Below are positions 52,170 to 61,779 of a stretch of DNA of 64,000 bases, in pieces. A model generated the notes under the pieces. It was given only the letters and a program-made list of their open reading frames with translations. It was not told the DNA's origin and ran no database searches. How positions within the stretch are numbered: position 1 is the stretch's first letter; every line of letters starts with the position of its first letter. The position numbers and the translations under genes are program-made. The DNA comes from Deltaproteobacteria bacterium Ga0077539 (lineage in GTDB: Bacteria; Myxococcota_A; Polyangia; Polyangiales; Ga0077539): NCBI GenBank assembly GCA_001465015.1, contig LNEO01000200.1, forward strand, positions 1 to 64,000. The letters run 5' to 3'.

Positions 52170-54112
52170 TGGTTGGACTCGTCGTGTCGTCGCAGCCCCT
52201 CGAGCAGCAGCGACTCGGCGCTCGCCTGAATGACGCGGGCCTGCGGCTTGAACGTCGGGTCGAACGCGAAGTCACCGTCGCTGAGGGTGCACATCGAGTA
52301 GAACGCGTCTTCGCCGCGGGCTCGGCCCCACATCGCGTTGACGACCGCGCCCTCGTCGAAGTGCACTTCGCCGCCCTCGCCGTTGGACAGACGCACCTTG
52401 AGGGCCCCTGTCTTTCTCGACTGCGACAGCACCTGAACGAGCTCTGGAAAGCCCATTTCGCCGAGCGAGCCCGACACGCCGCGCGCGGTGTTGCGCTGGC
52501 CGGTCTCGAGCACGCGCCTCACCTTGGCGACGACGACGTCCGTGGGCGTCGGCTTGACGACATAGTCGCTGGCGCCGAGCTCGAACGCCTTCTGAACGCT
52601 GTCGCGCGCCGCGTCGCGCGTGAGAAACATCCAGGGGATGCGCGCGGCGGGTTGTTGTTGTCGAATGTGCGCGAGCAGGTCGAGGCCCGACGCTCCGCGC
52701 AGCTCTGTCTCGCTCACGACGAGGTCGACGTCGCCCTTGGCGATCATTTGAATGGCCTGCTCTGCGCTTCGCGCCGCGCGCACTTCGTAGCCAGTCTCGA
52801 GGAGCCTGAGCTCGAGCACGGTGCTCTCTTCGGCGTCCTCGTCGACGACGACGACCGTGGGGCGATCGGCGAGCAAGCGCGCGCGAACGTCTTCGCCGAG
52901 CATGAGGTGCCTGAACAGGTCGACGATGTTCGAGTCGAAGATCTTGCCGCGGTAGCGAGAGAGGGCCTCGCACGCCTCGAGGGGAGTGAGGTTCTTTCGA
53001 AACGGGTTGCGAGAGTTTTGCGTCAGATCCGCGTACGTGTCGGCGATGGCGAGGATGCGACCGCCGAGGGGAATGTCCTTGCCGGACATGCCGTCGGGCA
53101 TTCCTTTGCCGTCGATGCGCTCGTACATGGTCCGCAGGGCCATCTCGGTCAGCGACGGCAGGCGCACTCCTTCGAAGAGGCGCACCGGCGCTGCGTGGGA
53201 CTTCTGCGCGGCGACGCGGTGGCCTTCGTACTCGCTGACGTTGAGGGCGGTGAGGTGATACGCGCCGATTTTTCCGACGTCGTGGAGCAGCGCCGCGACG
53301 GCGATCGAGTGCGTGTCGTGCGCGGACAACCCGATACGTTCGGCGATCTTTCGCGACAACCTCGAGACGAGCGAGCTGTGTCCTCGAAGCTCGCCGCGGT
53401 TGTTTTCGAGCAACGACAGAAGGACCGTGAGGGTCTCGCTGTAGTCCTCGAGGCTGATTCCGCCGGACACCGCCGGGCCCGCAGCGCGCTGCGCGCCGCG
53501 GTTCATGTCGTCCTGGGTGACGACCCGCTCTTGCTTTCGCTCGCGAATCGCAAACGTGGACGCGAGCGACTCCTCGCTGACGAGGTTGCGCTCGAACACG
53601 TTGAGCATGTTCTTGTACTGCTCGATCTGCTGCCGATCGATGTGCGAAAACGCGTGGATGTCTCCGCCGTAGAACTTCGAGATCGCAGCCTTCACCGCGG
53701 CGGGTCTCGCGACGAACACGCGCACTTCGCGGGCGTTGGACGAGACCTGCACCTGCTTGGTCAACTCGAGGTTTCCCGCGTCCGGTGTCACCACGCTGAG
53801 CACGCGGTTGGTCGAGTCGAACAGCACGGGAAACACCTGGAATTGCTCCGCGATCTTGCGCGGAATGGTCCCGAGCGTCGCCGGGTCGATGTCCGCCTTC
53901 GAGAGCCGATCGGTGCTGACGAACCGCGTGTTGTAGATCTTCGCGAGGTACTTGAGCAGCTCCGCCTCGGGCAGGATGGCCGTCTCGATCAGCGCCTCTT
54001 CGGGCGTCGAGCCCGTGCGTTGGATGTGGTGGAGCACCCCCTCGTACTGGTCCGCGGTGAGCTTCGACTCTTGTCGGAGTCGCTCGATCAACGGGCTTCG
54101 GGTGCTGGTCAT
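52166..54112 (-). CDS. MshEN/HD-GYP-like/receiver/DUF4388 protein with degenerate sites
   Basis: A 648-residue multidomain regulator. Residues 1-150 match the MshEN/T2SSE N-terminal fold, known to bind c-di-GMP in relatives. Residues 230-400 are HD-GYP-like: LLHDVGKIG (about 273) is intact, but the HHE motif reads MYE and GYP reads GMP (IDGKGMPDG, about 335). Residues 415-530 form a receiver: VVVVDEDAEES and VVKPTP are kept, but the phospho-acceptor Asp is Glu in LVVSETELRG. Residues 545-640 are DUF4388/PATAN (EMGFPELVQVLSQSRKTGAL). It would be a signal-binding scaffold rather than an enzyme, and is coupled to speD. Confidence 0.88.
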   Translation of the reverse strand: MTSTRSPLIERLRQESKLTADQYEGVLHHIQRTGSTPEEALIETAILPEAELLKYLAKIYNTRFVSTDRLSKADIDPATLGTIPRKIAEQFQVFPVLFDSTNRVLSVVTPDAGNLELTKQVQVSSNAREVRVFVARPAAVKAAISKFYGGDIHAFSHIDRQQIEQYKNMLNVFERNLVSEESLASTFAIRERKQERVVTQDDMNRGAQRAAGPAVSGGISLEDYSETLTVLLSLLENNRGELRGHSSLVSRLSRKIAERIGLSAHDTHSIAVAALLHDVGKIGAYHLTALNVSEYEGHRVAAQKSHAAPVRLFEGVRLPSLTEMALRTMYERIDGKGMPDGMSGKDIPLGGRILAIADTYADLTQNSRNPFRKNLTPLEACEALSRYRGKIFDSNIVDLFRHLMLGEDVRARLLADRPTVVVVDEDAEESTVLELRLLETGYEVRAARSAEQAIQMIAKGDVDLVVSETELRGASGLDLLAHIRQQQPAARIPWMFLTRDAARDSVQKAFELGASDYVVKPTPTDVVVAKVRRVLETGQRNTARGVSGSLGEMGFPELVQVLSQSRKTGALKVRLSNGEGGEVHFDEGAVVNAMWGRARGEDAFYSMCTLSDGDFAFDPTFKPQARVIQASAESLLLEGLRRHDESNQ

Positions 54113-54275
54113 ACGCGCCGCACAATGTACTAGCGCGGTCTCGAGCGTCGCGGCCAATTCTTGGGCGAGTCTCCCCGTTCTTCCGGTTCGACCGCGCGAC
54201 CCGGACGGGCCCCACCCCCGGTGGGCTTTGGCGCTCGCGCTGAGGGCCACGCGCCGGTATCGTCCCGCGTCGAAC

Positions 54276-54878
54276 GTGAGCTCGCTCGGTTTTTCTGTCA
54301 CCTACGCCTCTGCGCGTCGCTACGCGCTCGCCGCGATCCTCTGCGCGTTCGGCAGCTATGGCTCTGGCTGCACGACGACCCGAGCCCGCGTCGACGACAC
54401 GACTCGGCGCGTCGTCGCCCGAAGCGATCAGGGAGAGGACGAGGTCACCTACGTCCACGGACCCGTTCCGAGCGATTGGCGTCGCGTCGACGTCAACGAC
54501 GGCCCCGACGTCGCGTGGGAAGTGGGCAATTCTGGCGTGCTCGTCCACGTGTACCACGCGTGCGGACGCAACATGGACTCGCCCCTGCCCGCGCTCGTGC
54601 AGCAGCTGCTGATCGGCTTCACCGAGCGCGAGTTCGTCGAAGAAGAGACCATCGCCTTCGACGGGCGCGAGGCTCGACACGTGCTTGTTCGCGCGAAGCT
54701 CGACGGCGCCCCGGTGTTGATCGAGCTGTTCGTGCTCAAGAAGGACGGCTGCGTGTACGATCTCTCGATGGTCGGCCCGCCCGCCCGCGTCACTGCGATG
54801 CGGCCGACGTTTCGGTCGTTTGTAGACGGCTTTCACTCCGAGCGAACGCCGCTCTCTCGCGCCGCTGAGGGCCGATGA
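54276..54878 (+). CDS. Lipoprotein coupled to an MlaE permease
   Basis: A 200-residue lipoprotein: CAFGSYGSGC is the lipobox region. The mature domain of about 165 residues is mixed alpha/beta (VPSDWRRVDVND, HACGRNMDSPL, LFVLKKDGCVYDLSMVG, MRPTFRSFVDGF) and has two Cys. No family name. The GTG at 54276 starts the signal sequence; its ribosome binding site is weak. The stop overlaps the permease ATG (ATGA). A lipoprotein beside MlaE recalls MlaA- or MlaC-type partners by position, though the sequence shows no such similarity. Confidence 0.72.
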   Translation: MSSLGFSVTYASARRYALAAILCAFGSYGSGCTTTRARVDDTTRRVVARSDQGEDEVTYVHGPVPSDWRRVDVNDGPDVAWEVGNSGVLVHVYHACGRNMDSPLPALVQQLLIGFTEREFVEEETIAFDGREARHVLVRAKLDGAPVLIELFVLKKDGCVYDLSMVGPPARVTAMRPTFRSFVDGFHSERTPLSRAAEGR

Positions 54879-55759
54879 CGACCGGGCCCAAACCATCACT
54901 CCCGCCGCCGCCGCCGCCGAGGCTGTCGATCCCGCCGGGCGCTCCGTCGATTCCGCCCAAACCGCCAGCGCCGCGGTGGTCTGCAAGCGCGAGGCGCACC
55001 GTGCGCGAGGCGCTCGAGCACCTCGGCGCGTTGAGCAGCCTCACGTGGGACACGCTCAAGGCCATCCCGAAGCGACCGTTCGAGTTCTATCAGCTGGTCT
55101 ACCAGCTCGAGCAGATGGGGGTCCGCTCGTTCGCGATCGCCGCAATCACCGCGATCTTCGTCGGCATGGTGATGACCGTTCAGTTCGCCTTCAGCCTCGA
55201 GCGCTTCGGCGCCAGGGACTACGTCGGTCGCGTCATCGGCCTCTCGATCACGCGCGAGCTCGCGCCAGCGCTCACAGCGCTGGTCGTCGGCTGCCGCATC
55301 GGCGCGGGCATCGCCGCGGAGCTCGGCTCGATGGTGGTCACCGAGCAGATCGACGCGATTCGCGCGCTCGGCGCCGACCCCGTGAAGAAGCTCGTCGTGC
55401 CGCGCTTGCTCGCGTGCACGATCCTGATGCCGATCCTGTCGGTCTTCGCGGTGGTCCTCGGCTTCGGCGCCTCGATGCTCGTCGCGTACGTGCAGTTCGG
55501 GACGCAGCCAGCGTTCTTCTATCGCTCGGGGTTGAACTCCGTCGACATGACGGACTTTCTCTCGGGCGTGCTCAAGACGCCGGTGTTCGGCGCGCAGATC
55601 GCGATGATCGGATGCTACCTCGGCCTGATCACCCGCGGCGGCACCGAGGGCGTCGGCAAGAGCACGACGCGCGCCGTGGTCGCCGTGGCCATCGCCGTGC
55701 TGCTATCGGATTTCTTTCTCACCAAGATCTTTATCTCGCTCGGTCCGTCGCCCGGCTGA
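54875..55759 (+). CDS. MlaE-type permease, third in the window
   Basis: A 294-residue permease. A Pro-rich N-terminus of about 35 residues is followed by the MlaE fold: QMGVRSFAIAAITAIFVGMV, ITRELAPALTALVVGCRIG, GSMVVTEQIDAIRALG and YLGLITRGGTEGVG. It is closer in its core to the permease at 4416 than to the one at 3604. No ATPase or MCE gene is adjacent, so it must borrow them, perhaps from 42.1-43.9 kb. It overlaps the convergent methyltransferase gene by 29 bases. Confidence 0.9.
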   Translation: MTTGPKPSLPPPPPPRLSIPPGAPSIPPKPPAPRWSASARRTVREALEHLGALSSLTWDTLKAIPKRPFEFYQLVYQLEQMGVRSFAIAAITAIFVGMVMTVQFAFSLERFGARDYVGRVIGLSITRELAPALTALVVGCRIGAGIAAELGSMVVTEQIDAIRALGADPVKKLVVPRLLACTILMPILSVFAVVLGFGASMLVAYVQFGTQPAFFYRSGLNSVDMTDFLSGVLKTPVFGAQIAMIGCYLGLITRGGTEGVGKSTTRAVVAVAIAVLLSDFFLTKIFISLGPSPG

Positions 55760-56618
55760 TCGCGACGCGCTCGCGTTCCCAGACGCCCGAGGGGTCGACG
55801 TCGGGCATCAAGCGCGCGGCCATCTGCGCGGTGCCCTCGTCGGACGCGACCTCGAATCCGCGGCGCTCGAGGAGCGCCTGCGCCTCGTCGCGCTCGAGCA
55901 ACCCTTCGAAGCGCTCGCCGATCGCCCGCGTGACCGCGTCGATCGACTGCTGCCCCTGACTCCAACGCGTGACGACAGCGCGCGGAACGTACGTGAACGC
56001 CAAGACGCTCCCCGCGGCAGATCGGCTGCGCACCGCGTCGAGCGTCTCTTCGAGCGCAGCGCGCGAGAGATACACGCTCACGCCTTCGAGCACCCACGCG
56101 GTCTTCTGCGACGCTTGGTGACCCGCCTCCTCGAGGCGATGGGAGAGAGAGTCCTTGGTGAAGTCCACGGACACGAATCGAAGCTCTTTGCACCGCGGCG
56201 TACGCTGCTCGGCGCGAGCGCGCTTGTACTTCTGCGTCGCGGGGTGATCGACCTCCCACGCAGAGGCCGAGGACAGTTCGCTCATGCGCCACGGACGCGT
56301 GTCGAGCCCCGCGCCCAGCGTCACGAGCTGCGTGCAGCCGTCGGCAACCGCCTGCGCGACCGCGTCGTCGATGCACCGAGTGCGCAGCGCGACGTGCTCG
56401 CTCATGCCGAAGGTGGCGACGCGAAAGGCTCCTCGCGCCAGCTTCGGCGCGACGCTCCACAGCGGTCTCGCCATGCGCACGAGCGCGCGCAGCGCTGGGG
56501 AGAGAAGCGCTTCGGTGTGCTCGTCCCCAGTGGGCCCGAAGCCCTCGGGCGCGTCTGCGTACAGCGCGCGACCCAAGGCGACGATCGCCGCGGTTGTGCT
56601 CGGCTTGTCTTCTCTCAT
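55731..56618 (-). CDS. Class I SAM-dependent methyltransferase (LCMT/TIGR00027 type)
   Basis: A 295-residue methyltransferase. DGCTQLVTLGAGLDTRPWRM is the SAM-binding motif I, EVDHPATQKYKR carries the acidic residue that binds the ribose, and VLEGVSVYLSRAA is the conserved mid-region of the leucine-carboxyl-methyltransferase / polyketide O-methyltransferase-like family. Members methylate polyketides or carboxyl groups; the substrate here is unknown. The gene overlaps the end of the permease gene tail to tail. Confidence 0.87.
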   Translation of the reverse strand: MREDKPSTTAAIVALGRALYADAPEGFGPTGDEHTEALLSPALRALVRMARPLWSVAPKLARGAFRVATFGMSEHVALRTRCIDDAVAQAVADGCTQLVTLGAGLDTRPWRMSELSSASAWEVDHPATQKYKRARAEQRTPRCKELRFVSVDFTKDSLSHRLEEAGHQASQKTAWVLEGVSVYLSRAALEETLDAVRSRSAAGSVLAFTYVPRAVVTRWSQGQQSIDAVTRAIGERFEGLLERDEAQALLERRGFEVASDEGTAQMAARLMPDVDPSGVWERERVAISRATDRAR

Positions 56619-56639
56619 CTCGCAGCTCCGGTGTTCAGC

Positions 56640-57071
56640 TCAAACGACCTTGACAGATCTAAGGACATTCCCATCCACAAAGAGCTTGATCTCTCGCTGG
56701 CTGCTCGTGTCGATCTCGGCTTCGACCTTGGATTCGCCGATCTTGCTCTCGAGCTTGCGCTTGGGCGCGGTGCTCCATCGAAGCGTGTCCATCACTTCGT
56801 TTTCGACGAGCAGACGCGCGCGGGCCGTGCCGCGAACGAGCGACACGACCAGCAGCACGCCGAGCACGACGGACCCGACGATGCTCGCCTGCGCGGGGAC
56901 CGAAGAGAGCGCGAGCGCAGTGTCGCTGCTCGCGATCCACTTGAGCATCACCGCCGAGGGAAGCACCGCCAGCGCGACCCACACAGAGAGCCTCGCGACC
57001 GCGTCGTTGTCGACGACGACGACCACCGCCCTGCCATGCACCGTAAACGCAGCGAGACCTGTTGCCGCCAT
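56640..57071 (-). CDS. Two-helix membrane protein, function unknown
   Basis: A 143-residue protein with two membrane segments (about residues 27-47 and 62-82) and a soluble C-terminus of about 55 residues that is charged and likely beta-rich (KLESKIGESKVEAEIDTSS, KLFVDGNVLRSVKVV). The layout resembles the membrane protein at 16180, but no family is recognised. It lies 13 bases after the stop of the kinase-STAND gene on the same strand. Confidence 0.6.
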   Translation of the reverse strand: MAATGLAAFTVHGRAVVVVVDNDAVARLSVWVALAVLPSAVMLKWIASSDTALALSSVPAQASIVGSVVLGVLLVVSLVRGTARARLLVENEVMDTLRWSTAPKRKLESKIGESKVEAEIDTSSQREIKLFVDGNVLRSVKVV

Positions 57072-57084
57072 GCCGTGATTGTTG

Positions 57085-60000
57085 TCACGGAAGGGCCGTC
57101 GGGGGAGCGCCGATTTGCACGTTTCCTCCGGGGGTCACCGTGACGTTGGTTCGCGCGGCGACCCAGCGCGCAAACGCCTCGGGCAACTGCGGGGGCAGCT
57201 CGATTCGAAGCACCGTCGGGGCGGTCGCCGGCCCGGCGATCACGAGCGCGTTGTCATCCACGTCGATCGCGCCCTGCCCTCGCCCCATATCGCCCAGGCC
57301 CTCGAGGCGCCCGGCCGGATACACGACCAGCTCGCTGCTACGACCGCGAACGAGCAGTCGCACTGCGCCCTTCTCGCCGACCGACACCGCCGCGTCGCGC
57401 GCGATCGGCGCGACGTCGTCGCCGCGCCCGACCCATTCGACTCGACAGCGTTGGTCTCGACAAGACGCAAACCACGCTGAGCCGCGATCGTCCGCAGCGA
57501 ACAATTGATCGACGGTCGCGAAGCGAAGCCTCGTCACGCGCGCTTCGAAGAAAGCCGCGTGGCCGTTGGCGAGCGTGGTGAGCCCGCCCTGCTGCACGAC
57601 GCCGAGCCACCGGCCCGCCACGCCCAGCCGATCGGCGTTGGTCGCGAGCGCGGTCGCCGAAGAGAGCTCGCTGAAGGCCCGATACGAGATCATTCGCCAT
57701 TCGCTGCGGCTGATCGAGCGCCAGACCGCGTCTCCGCGAGGTCCGGACGCGGCCACGCGCGCGCCGTCCGCAGAGACCGCGACGGCCACGGGCGCGGCGC
57801 TCTCGAGAAGCGCGCCGCGCGTGCTGCGCTCGAGCTCGGGCTCGACGAGCACGCCCGAGCCGTCCGCGAGGCCGAGCAAGACGTAGTTTCCCTCGGCGCC
57901 GACCGCCACAGCGCTCGGCTCGAGCGCGGACCACCGCACGCGCTCGGTGAGCATATCGACCGAGAAGACGCCGAGGCCGACGGCGGCGACGGCGACTCGA
58001 GCGTCGGGAAGAGACGACGTCACGATCCGCGCCGACGACGTCGATCGAGCGCGCGCCGCATCGGTCGCAGACGACGGAGCGAGCCAGCTCGAGCGCGCCA
58101 CCGTCGAGCGCGTCGCTCCGTAGATGTGCAACGTCCCCGACTCGTCGACGAGCGCGACCCGGTGCGATGTCGGCTCGACCATCGCGCGCGAGACGGTCAC
58201 TCCGTCGACTCCGAGCGGCCCCGAGAACGGAAACCGCCCTCGCAACTCCGCTCTGCCATGCTCGTCACGCAGCACGCGAAGGTCGCCGCTCTCGGCCAGC
58301 AGCTCTCGCTCGGACCCGCCGCGCGACACCTCGAGCGCCGACGCTTCTTCGGGGGACAACGGACGCTCGGTCCCGCTGCTCACCGTCATCGCGCGCGGTC
58401 CGGACGCGTCGTGACACAAGAGCACGTCGTCTCGAACGAGGTACGCCTCGCAGTCGAGCACCTCGCCCGCCTGCGTCGCACCGCGATCGAGAGGAACTCG
58501 CCGCACCATCGTACGGACGCCGCTCGGCACCGCGAGCACCGCCGTCGAGCTCGTCGGCAGGTGCAGCCGCCACCGTCCAACGATCCGCTCGGGCAACAGC
58601 CGCTCGAGCACCATGCGCAGCGACGAGTCGCCAGGCAGCGCAGCGGCCAGCGGCCCTGCGTCGCGCGCGCGATCGACCCGTGAGTCTGCGGCGTCCCACA
58701 CCGAGAGGCGGTCGTTCGTCACGTCGACGATGACCGCGCGCGCTCCCGATGGGTCGCAGAGCACTTCGACTCCGCGAGGCATTTCGCTGGCGATTCGACG
58801 GCGCCCCCCATGTTCGTCCCAGCGCACCAGCTGCCGCGCGCTGTCGACCCAGTACAGCACCGCGCCGCCGCGCGACACCGCGATCGACCTCGGAGGTTGC
58901 TGCGCGTCGATGGGCCGCACGGTCCCGTCGGCGAGGTTCATCGCGTAGAGCGTCTCGTCGATGGCGCACGCGACGCTCGCCTGGTCCGCGCCGAAGGCGA
59001 CGCGGCTTGTGCAGCGAACGCGAGTCGCCACGCCGCGCTCGACGAGCCCGAGCGCCGCGATCCGCACCGCGCTCGTGGTGTCGCCAGCGGCGCGCGCCGC
59101 GCTCACCAGCCACGCGAGCGCCGAAGACGGATCACGCTCGGCAGCGTCGAGCGCCGCCGCCATCGTGCGGCCCGTGATCTCGACGCGGCCGCGCTGCTCG
59201 AGCCGCGTGAGCGCGACGGTCGCCGAAGCGCTCGCGCGGCGCGCGACGGACGCAGCGTTCGCCTGCCAGAGCGCAGCGCCGCCGAGCCCGAGCACCAAGA
59301 TCGACACCGCCACGACGCCGCTGCGTCGCGCGCGCCGCTCGCGCAGCACCGATCGGTCGACGAACGCGCGCTCCTGGATGGAGAGCGTGTCGTCGTACAC
59401 CTCGCGCCAGCGCGCGATCTCTTGCAAGAGCGCGCCGTGCCACAAGAGCTCGTCGCGATGACCCGAGGCGTCCCACGCGCGAACGGACTCAGAGAGCTGC
59501 TGGTGGAGCGCGCGGTCCTCGCGCCCCGCGTCGATCCACTGCCTGAGCCGCGGCCACGCGAGAAACAGCGACTCGTGAACGATCGTGTAGTTTCCCGTCG
59601 ATTCGTCGCCCTCGCACTGCACGAGGCGGGCTCGTGAGAACGCCTCGATCGCCCGAGCCAGCTCCGACGATCGGCCCGACGCGCTCGCCTCGAGCTCGGC
59701 GAGCGTCGCGTACCTTCGCGTTCCGTCGTTGGCCACGAGCCGCGAGAAGAGCGCGCGAGTGGCGTCACGCTCCTCTGCGCCGAGCCCCTCGTAGACGGCG
59801 TCTGCGTGCGTGCCGAGCGCGCCGACGACGCCGCCGAGCGACTCCCAAGCGCTTCGCTCGAGCAGCGATCGACCTCGGTCGCGACGATCCCACCACGCGC
59901 GCATCGCAAACGCGACGAGCGGCAGAGAGCCCGGGCTCGATCCGACGTCGGCGACGATCTTGTCGACGATCGCGTTGTCTTCGAACGTCGCCCCTGCCGC

Positions 60001-61779
60001 CTGCGCTGGCTCGACGATCGCCTGGCGGAGCGCCGCGCCTTCGAGCGGTCGGATGAGCTCTGTCGCCCGACCGAGCCTCGCGCCGAGCTCGCCGAGAGAT
60101 CCCAGTCGATCGAAGAGGTCGCTCCGCGCCGTCGCGAGCACTCTGACGCCGCGGGGAGAGACCTCGACGAGCGTCGCGAGCGCGAGCGCTACGACGTCTC
60201 GCTCCTCGCCCGCCGATGTCGTCACCAGCTCTTCGAGCTGGTCGATAAGCAGCAACACTCCTTGGCCATCGCGGACGGCGGCTTCGCGAAGCACCCTCGC
60301 GAGCGCGTCGGGCTGCACCGTGAGCTCGTTCAACAGCGCTTCGGACGCAGCGCTGTCGAGGCTCAACGTCGAGGCGATCGCCTCGGAGAGCGATCGCAAA
60401 GGCGACCGCCCGGGACGCACTCGGACGACGCGCCAGGGACGAAGCTCGCCGAGCGCGCCTTCGGCGACGGCGGGGGCGACGCCCGCGGCGGCGAGCGAGC
60501 TCTTTCCTGTGCCCGACGCGCCGACGAGAACGACCAGCGATTCGCCTCGCAATCGCTCGATGACTCGCGCGACGTCGTCGTCGCGACCGAAGAAGCGATC
60601 GCGGTCTTGCGCGTCCATCGCGCGAAGGCCTGGGTACGGAGCGTCCGTCCTCGGCGCGCGCGCGACGCGCTCGGCGCGCGAGAGGCGCTCGAGCTCCGAG
60701 AGCACCTCGCTGGCGCTCGCATAGCGCGTCGCGCGGTTCTTCGAGAGGCAGCGCTCGATGATCTCGATGAGCTCTGCAGGGAGATCCGCGCGCTTGTCCT
60801 TGAGCGGCTCGACCGGCGTCGCGACGAGGACGTTGAACGCGATTTCGGCCACGCTTCGTCCGTTGAAGGGCGGTCGGTTCGTCGCGAGCATGTACAGCGT
60901 CGCCCCGAGAGACCAGACGTCCGACGAGTTGTCGGCGCCCTCCGAGCGCCACACCTCGGGGGCCATGAAGAGCGCGGTGCCGCTCACTTGCGTTCCCGCG
61001 GCCGAGTCGCGAGAGCCCGACGAGCGCGTGTCGGTCACCGAGAACGTCTCGCTGTGAGCGACCTCGGACCCCGGCTGCAGCGTCGCGTCGAACGCCATCG
61101 CGTGCTTCGCCGCACCGTCGCTCGAAGAGTCGCTGCGCCCTGCGTCCGAAGCCCTGTCCGCGGTCGGCGCGATCGGCGTCGGCGCGCTCTGCCTTCCGTC
61201 TCCGGTCGCTCCGATCGAGGCCGTCGCCGCGGGCACGAGCGACTGCGCCGTGATTCTCCCGGTCGTCTCGCGCTCTGCAGCCCCCGCGAGCGTCGAGACA
61301 TCCGCGGTCGCGAGCTTGGCGATCCCGAAATCGAGGACCTTGACCGTGCCCTCGTCGGTCTCGAAGAGATTGGACGGCTTGATGTCGCGATGCACGACGC
61401 CGCGCGCGTGGGCGGCGGCGATTCCTCGAGCGGCTTCGATGGCGACCGTGAGCAGACGCGCCGAAGAGAGGGCGCCGTCCGACTCGAGGACGATGTCCAG
61501 CGATCGTCCTCGCAAGAGCTCCATCACGAGAAAGGGCGCGCCTCCCGTGACGCCGGCGCGGTAGACCGTGACGACGTTGGGGTGAGAGAGCCGCGCCATC
61601 GCGCGCGCCTCGCGCAAGAAGCGCTCGACGGCCTCGATCGTGAGCTCGCTCTCGGCCACGAGCTTGATGGCCACCTCGCGCTCGAGAAAGCGATCTCGCG
61701 CGAGGTACACGACGCCCATCGCGCCGCGGCCCAGCTCGCGGAGAATGTCGTACCCATCGATCGACGGCGCGTCGCTCAC
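57085..61779 (-). CDS. Ser/Thr kinase - STAND NTPase - membrane helix - propeller protein
   Basis: A 1564-residue signalling protein. Residues 10-370 are a Hanks kinase: LGRGAMGVVYLA, VAIKLV, VVHRDIKPSN (130), DFGIAK (150) and FMAPEV (273). Between DFG and APE there is a Ser/Thr/Ala-rich insert of about 100 residues. Residues 385-800 are an nSTAND1-type NTPase: PYPGLRAMDAQDRDRFFGRD, Walker A GASGTGKS (420-427), Walker B LLLIDQLEEL, a winged-helix region. One membrane helix (about 825-845) leads to some 700 extracytoplasmic residues resembling WD40/propeller sensors. The GTG at 61779 begins the kinase directly. Such proteins are known in myxobacteria and actinobacteria as large signal integrators. 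Confidence 0.9.
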   Translation of the reverse strand: MSDAPSIDGYDILRELGRGAMGVVYLARDRFLEREVAIKLVAESELTIEAVERFLREARAMARLSHPNVVTVYRAGVTGGAPFLVMELLRGRSLDIVLESDGALSSARLLTVAIEAARGIAAAHARGVVHRDIKPSNLFETDEGTVKVLDFGIAKLATADVSTLAGAAERETTGRITAQSLVPAATASIGATGDGRQSAPTPIAPTADRASDAGRSDSSSDGAAKHAMAFDATLQPGSEVAHSETFSVTDTRSSGSRDSAAGTQVSGTALFMAPEVWRSEGADNSSDVWSLGATLYMLATNRPPFNGRSVAEIAFNVLVATPVEPLKDKRADLPAELIEIIERCLSKNRATRYASASEVLSELERLSRAERVARAPRTDAPYPGLRAMDAQDRDRFFGRDDDVARVIERLRGESLVVLVGASGTGKSSLAAAGVAPAVAEGALGELRPWRVVRVRPGRSPLRSLSEAIASTLSLDSAASEALLNELTVQPDALARVLREAAVRDGQGVLLLIDQLEELVTTSAGEERDVVALALATLVEVSPRGVRVLATARSDLFDRLGSLGELGARLGRATELIRPLEGAALRQAIVEPAQAAGATFEDNAIVDKIVADVGSSPGSLPLVAFAMRAWWDRRDRGRSLLERSAWESLGGVVGALGTHADAVYEGLGAEERDATRALFSRLVANDGTRRYATLAELEASASGRSSELARAIEAFSRARLVQCEGDESTGNYTIVHESLFLAWPRLRQWIDAGREDRALHQQLSESVRAWDASGHRDELLWHGALLQEIARWREVYDDTLSIQERAFVDRSVLRERRARRSGVVAVSILVLGLGGAALWQANAASVARRASASATVALTRLEQRGRVEITGRTMAAALDAAERDPSSALAWLVSAARAAGDTTSAVRIAALGLVERGVATRVRCTSRVAFGADQASVACAIDETLYAMNLADGTVRPIDAQQPPRSIAVSRGGAVLYWVDSARQLVRWDEHGGRRRIASEMPRGVEVLCDPSGARAVIVDVTNDRLSVWDAADSRVDRARDAGPLAAALPGDSSLRMVLERLLPERIVGRWRLHLPTSSTAVLAVPSGVRTMVRRVPLDRGATQAGEVLDCEAYLVRDDVLLCHDASGPRAMTVSSGTERPLSPEEASALEVSRGGSERELLAESGDLRVLRDEHGRAELRGRFPFSGPLGVDGVTVSRAMVEPTSHRVALVDESGTLHIYGATRSTVARSSWLAPSSATDAARARSTSSARIVTSSLPDARVAVAAVGLGVFSVDMLTERVRWSALEPSAVAVGAEGNYVLLGLADGSGVLVEPELERSTRGALLESAAPVAVAVSADGARVAASGPRGDAVWRSISRSEWRMISYRAFSELSSATALATNADRLGVAGRWLGVVQQGGLTTLANGHAAFFEARVTRLRFATVDQLFAADDRGSAWFASCRDQRCRVEWVGRGDDVAPIARDAAVSVGEKGAVRLLVRGRSSELVVYPAGRLEGLGDMGRGQGAIDVDDNALVIAGPATAPTVLRIELPPQLPEAFARWVAARTNVTVTPGGNVQIGAPPTALP

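Noticed and set aside
52184-54133. 649-residue plus-strand open frame opposite the HD-GYP-like gene
   Set aside because: Long antisense frames are normal at this GC content; composition is not protein-like and the minus strand carries clear domains.
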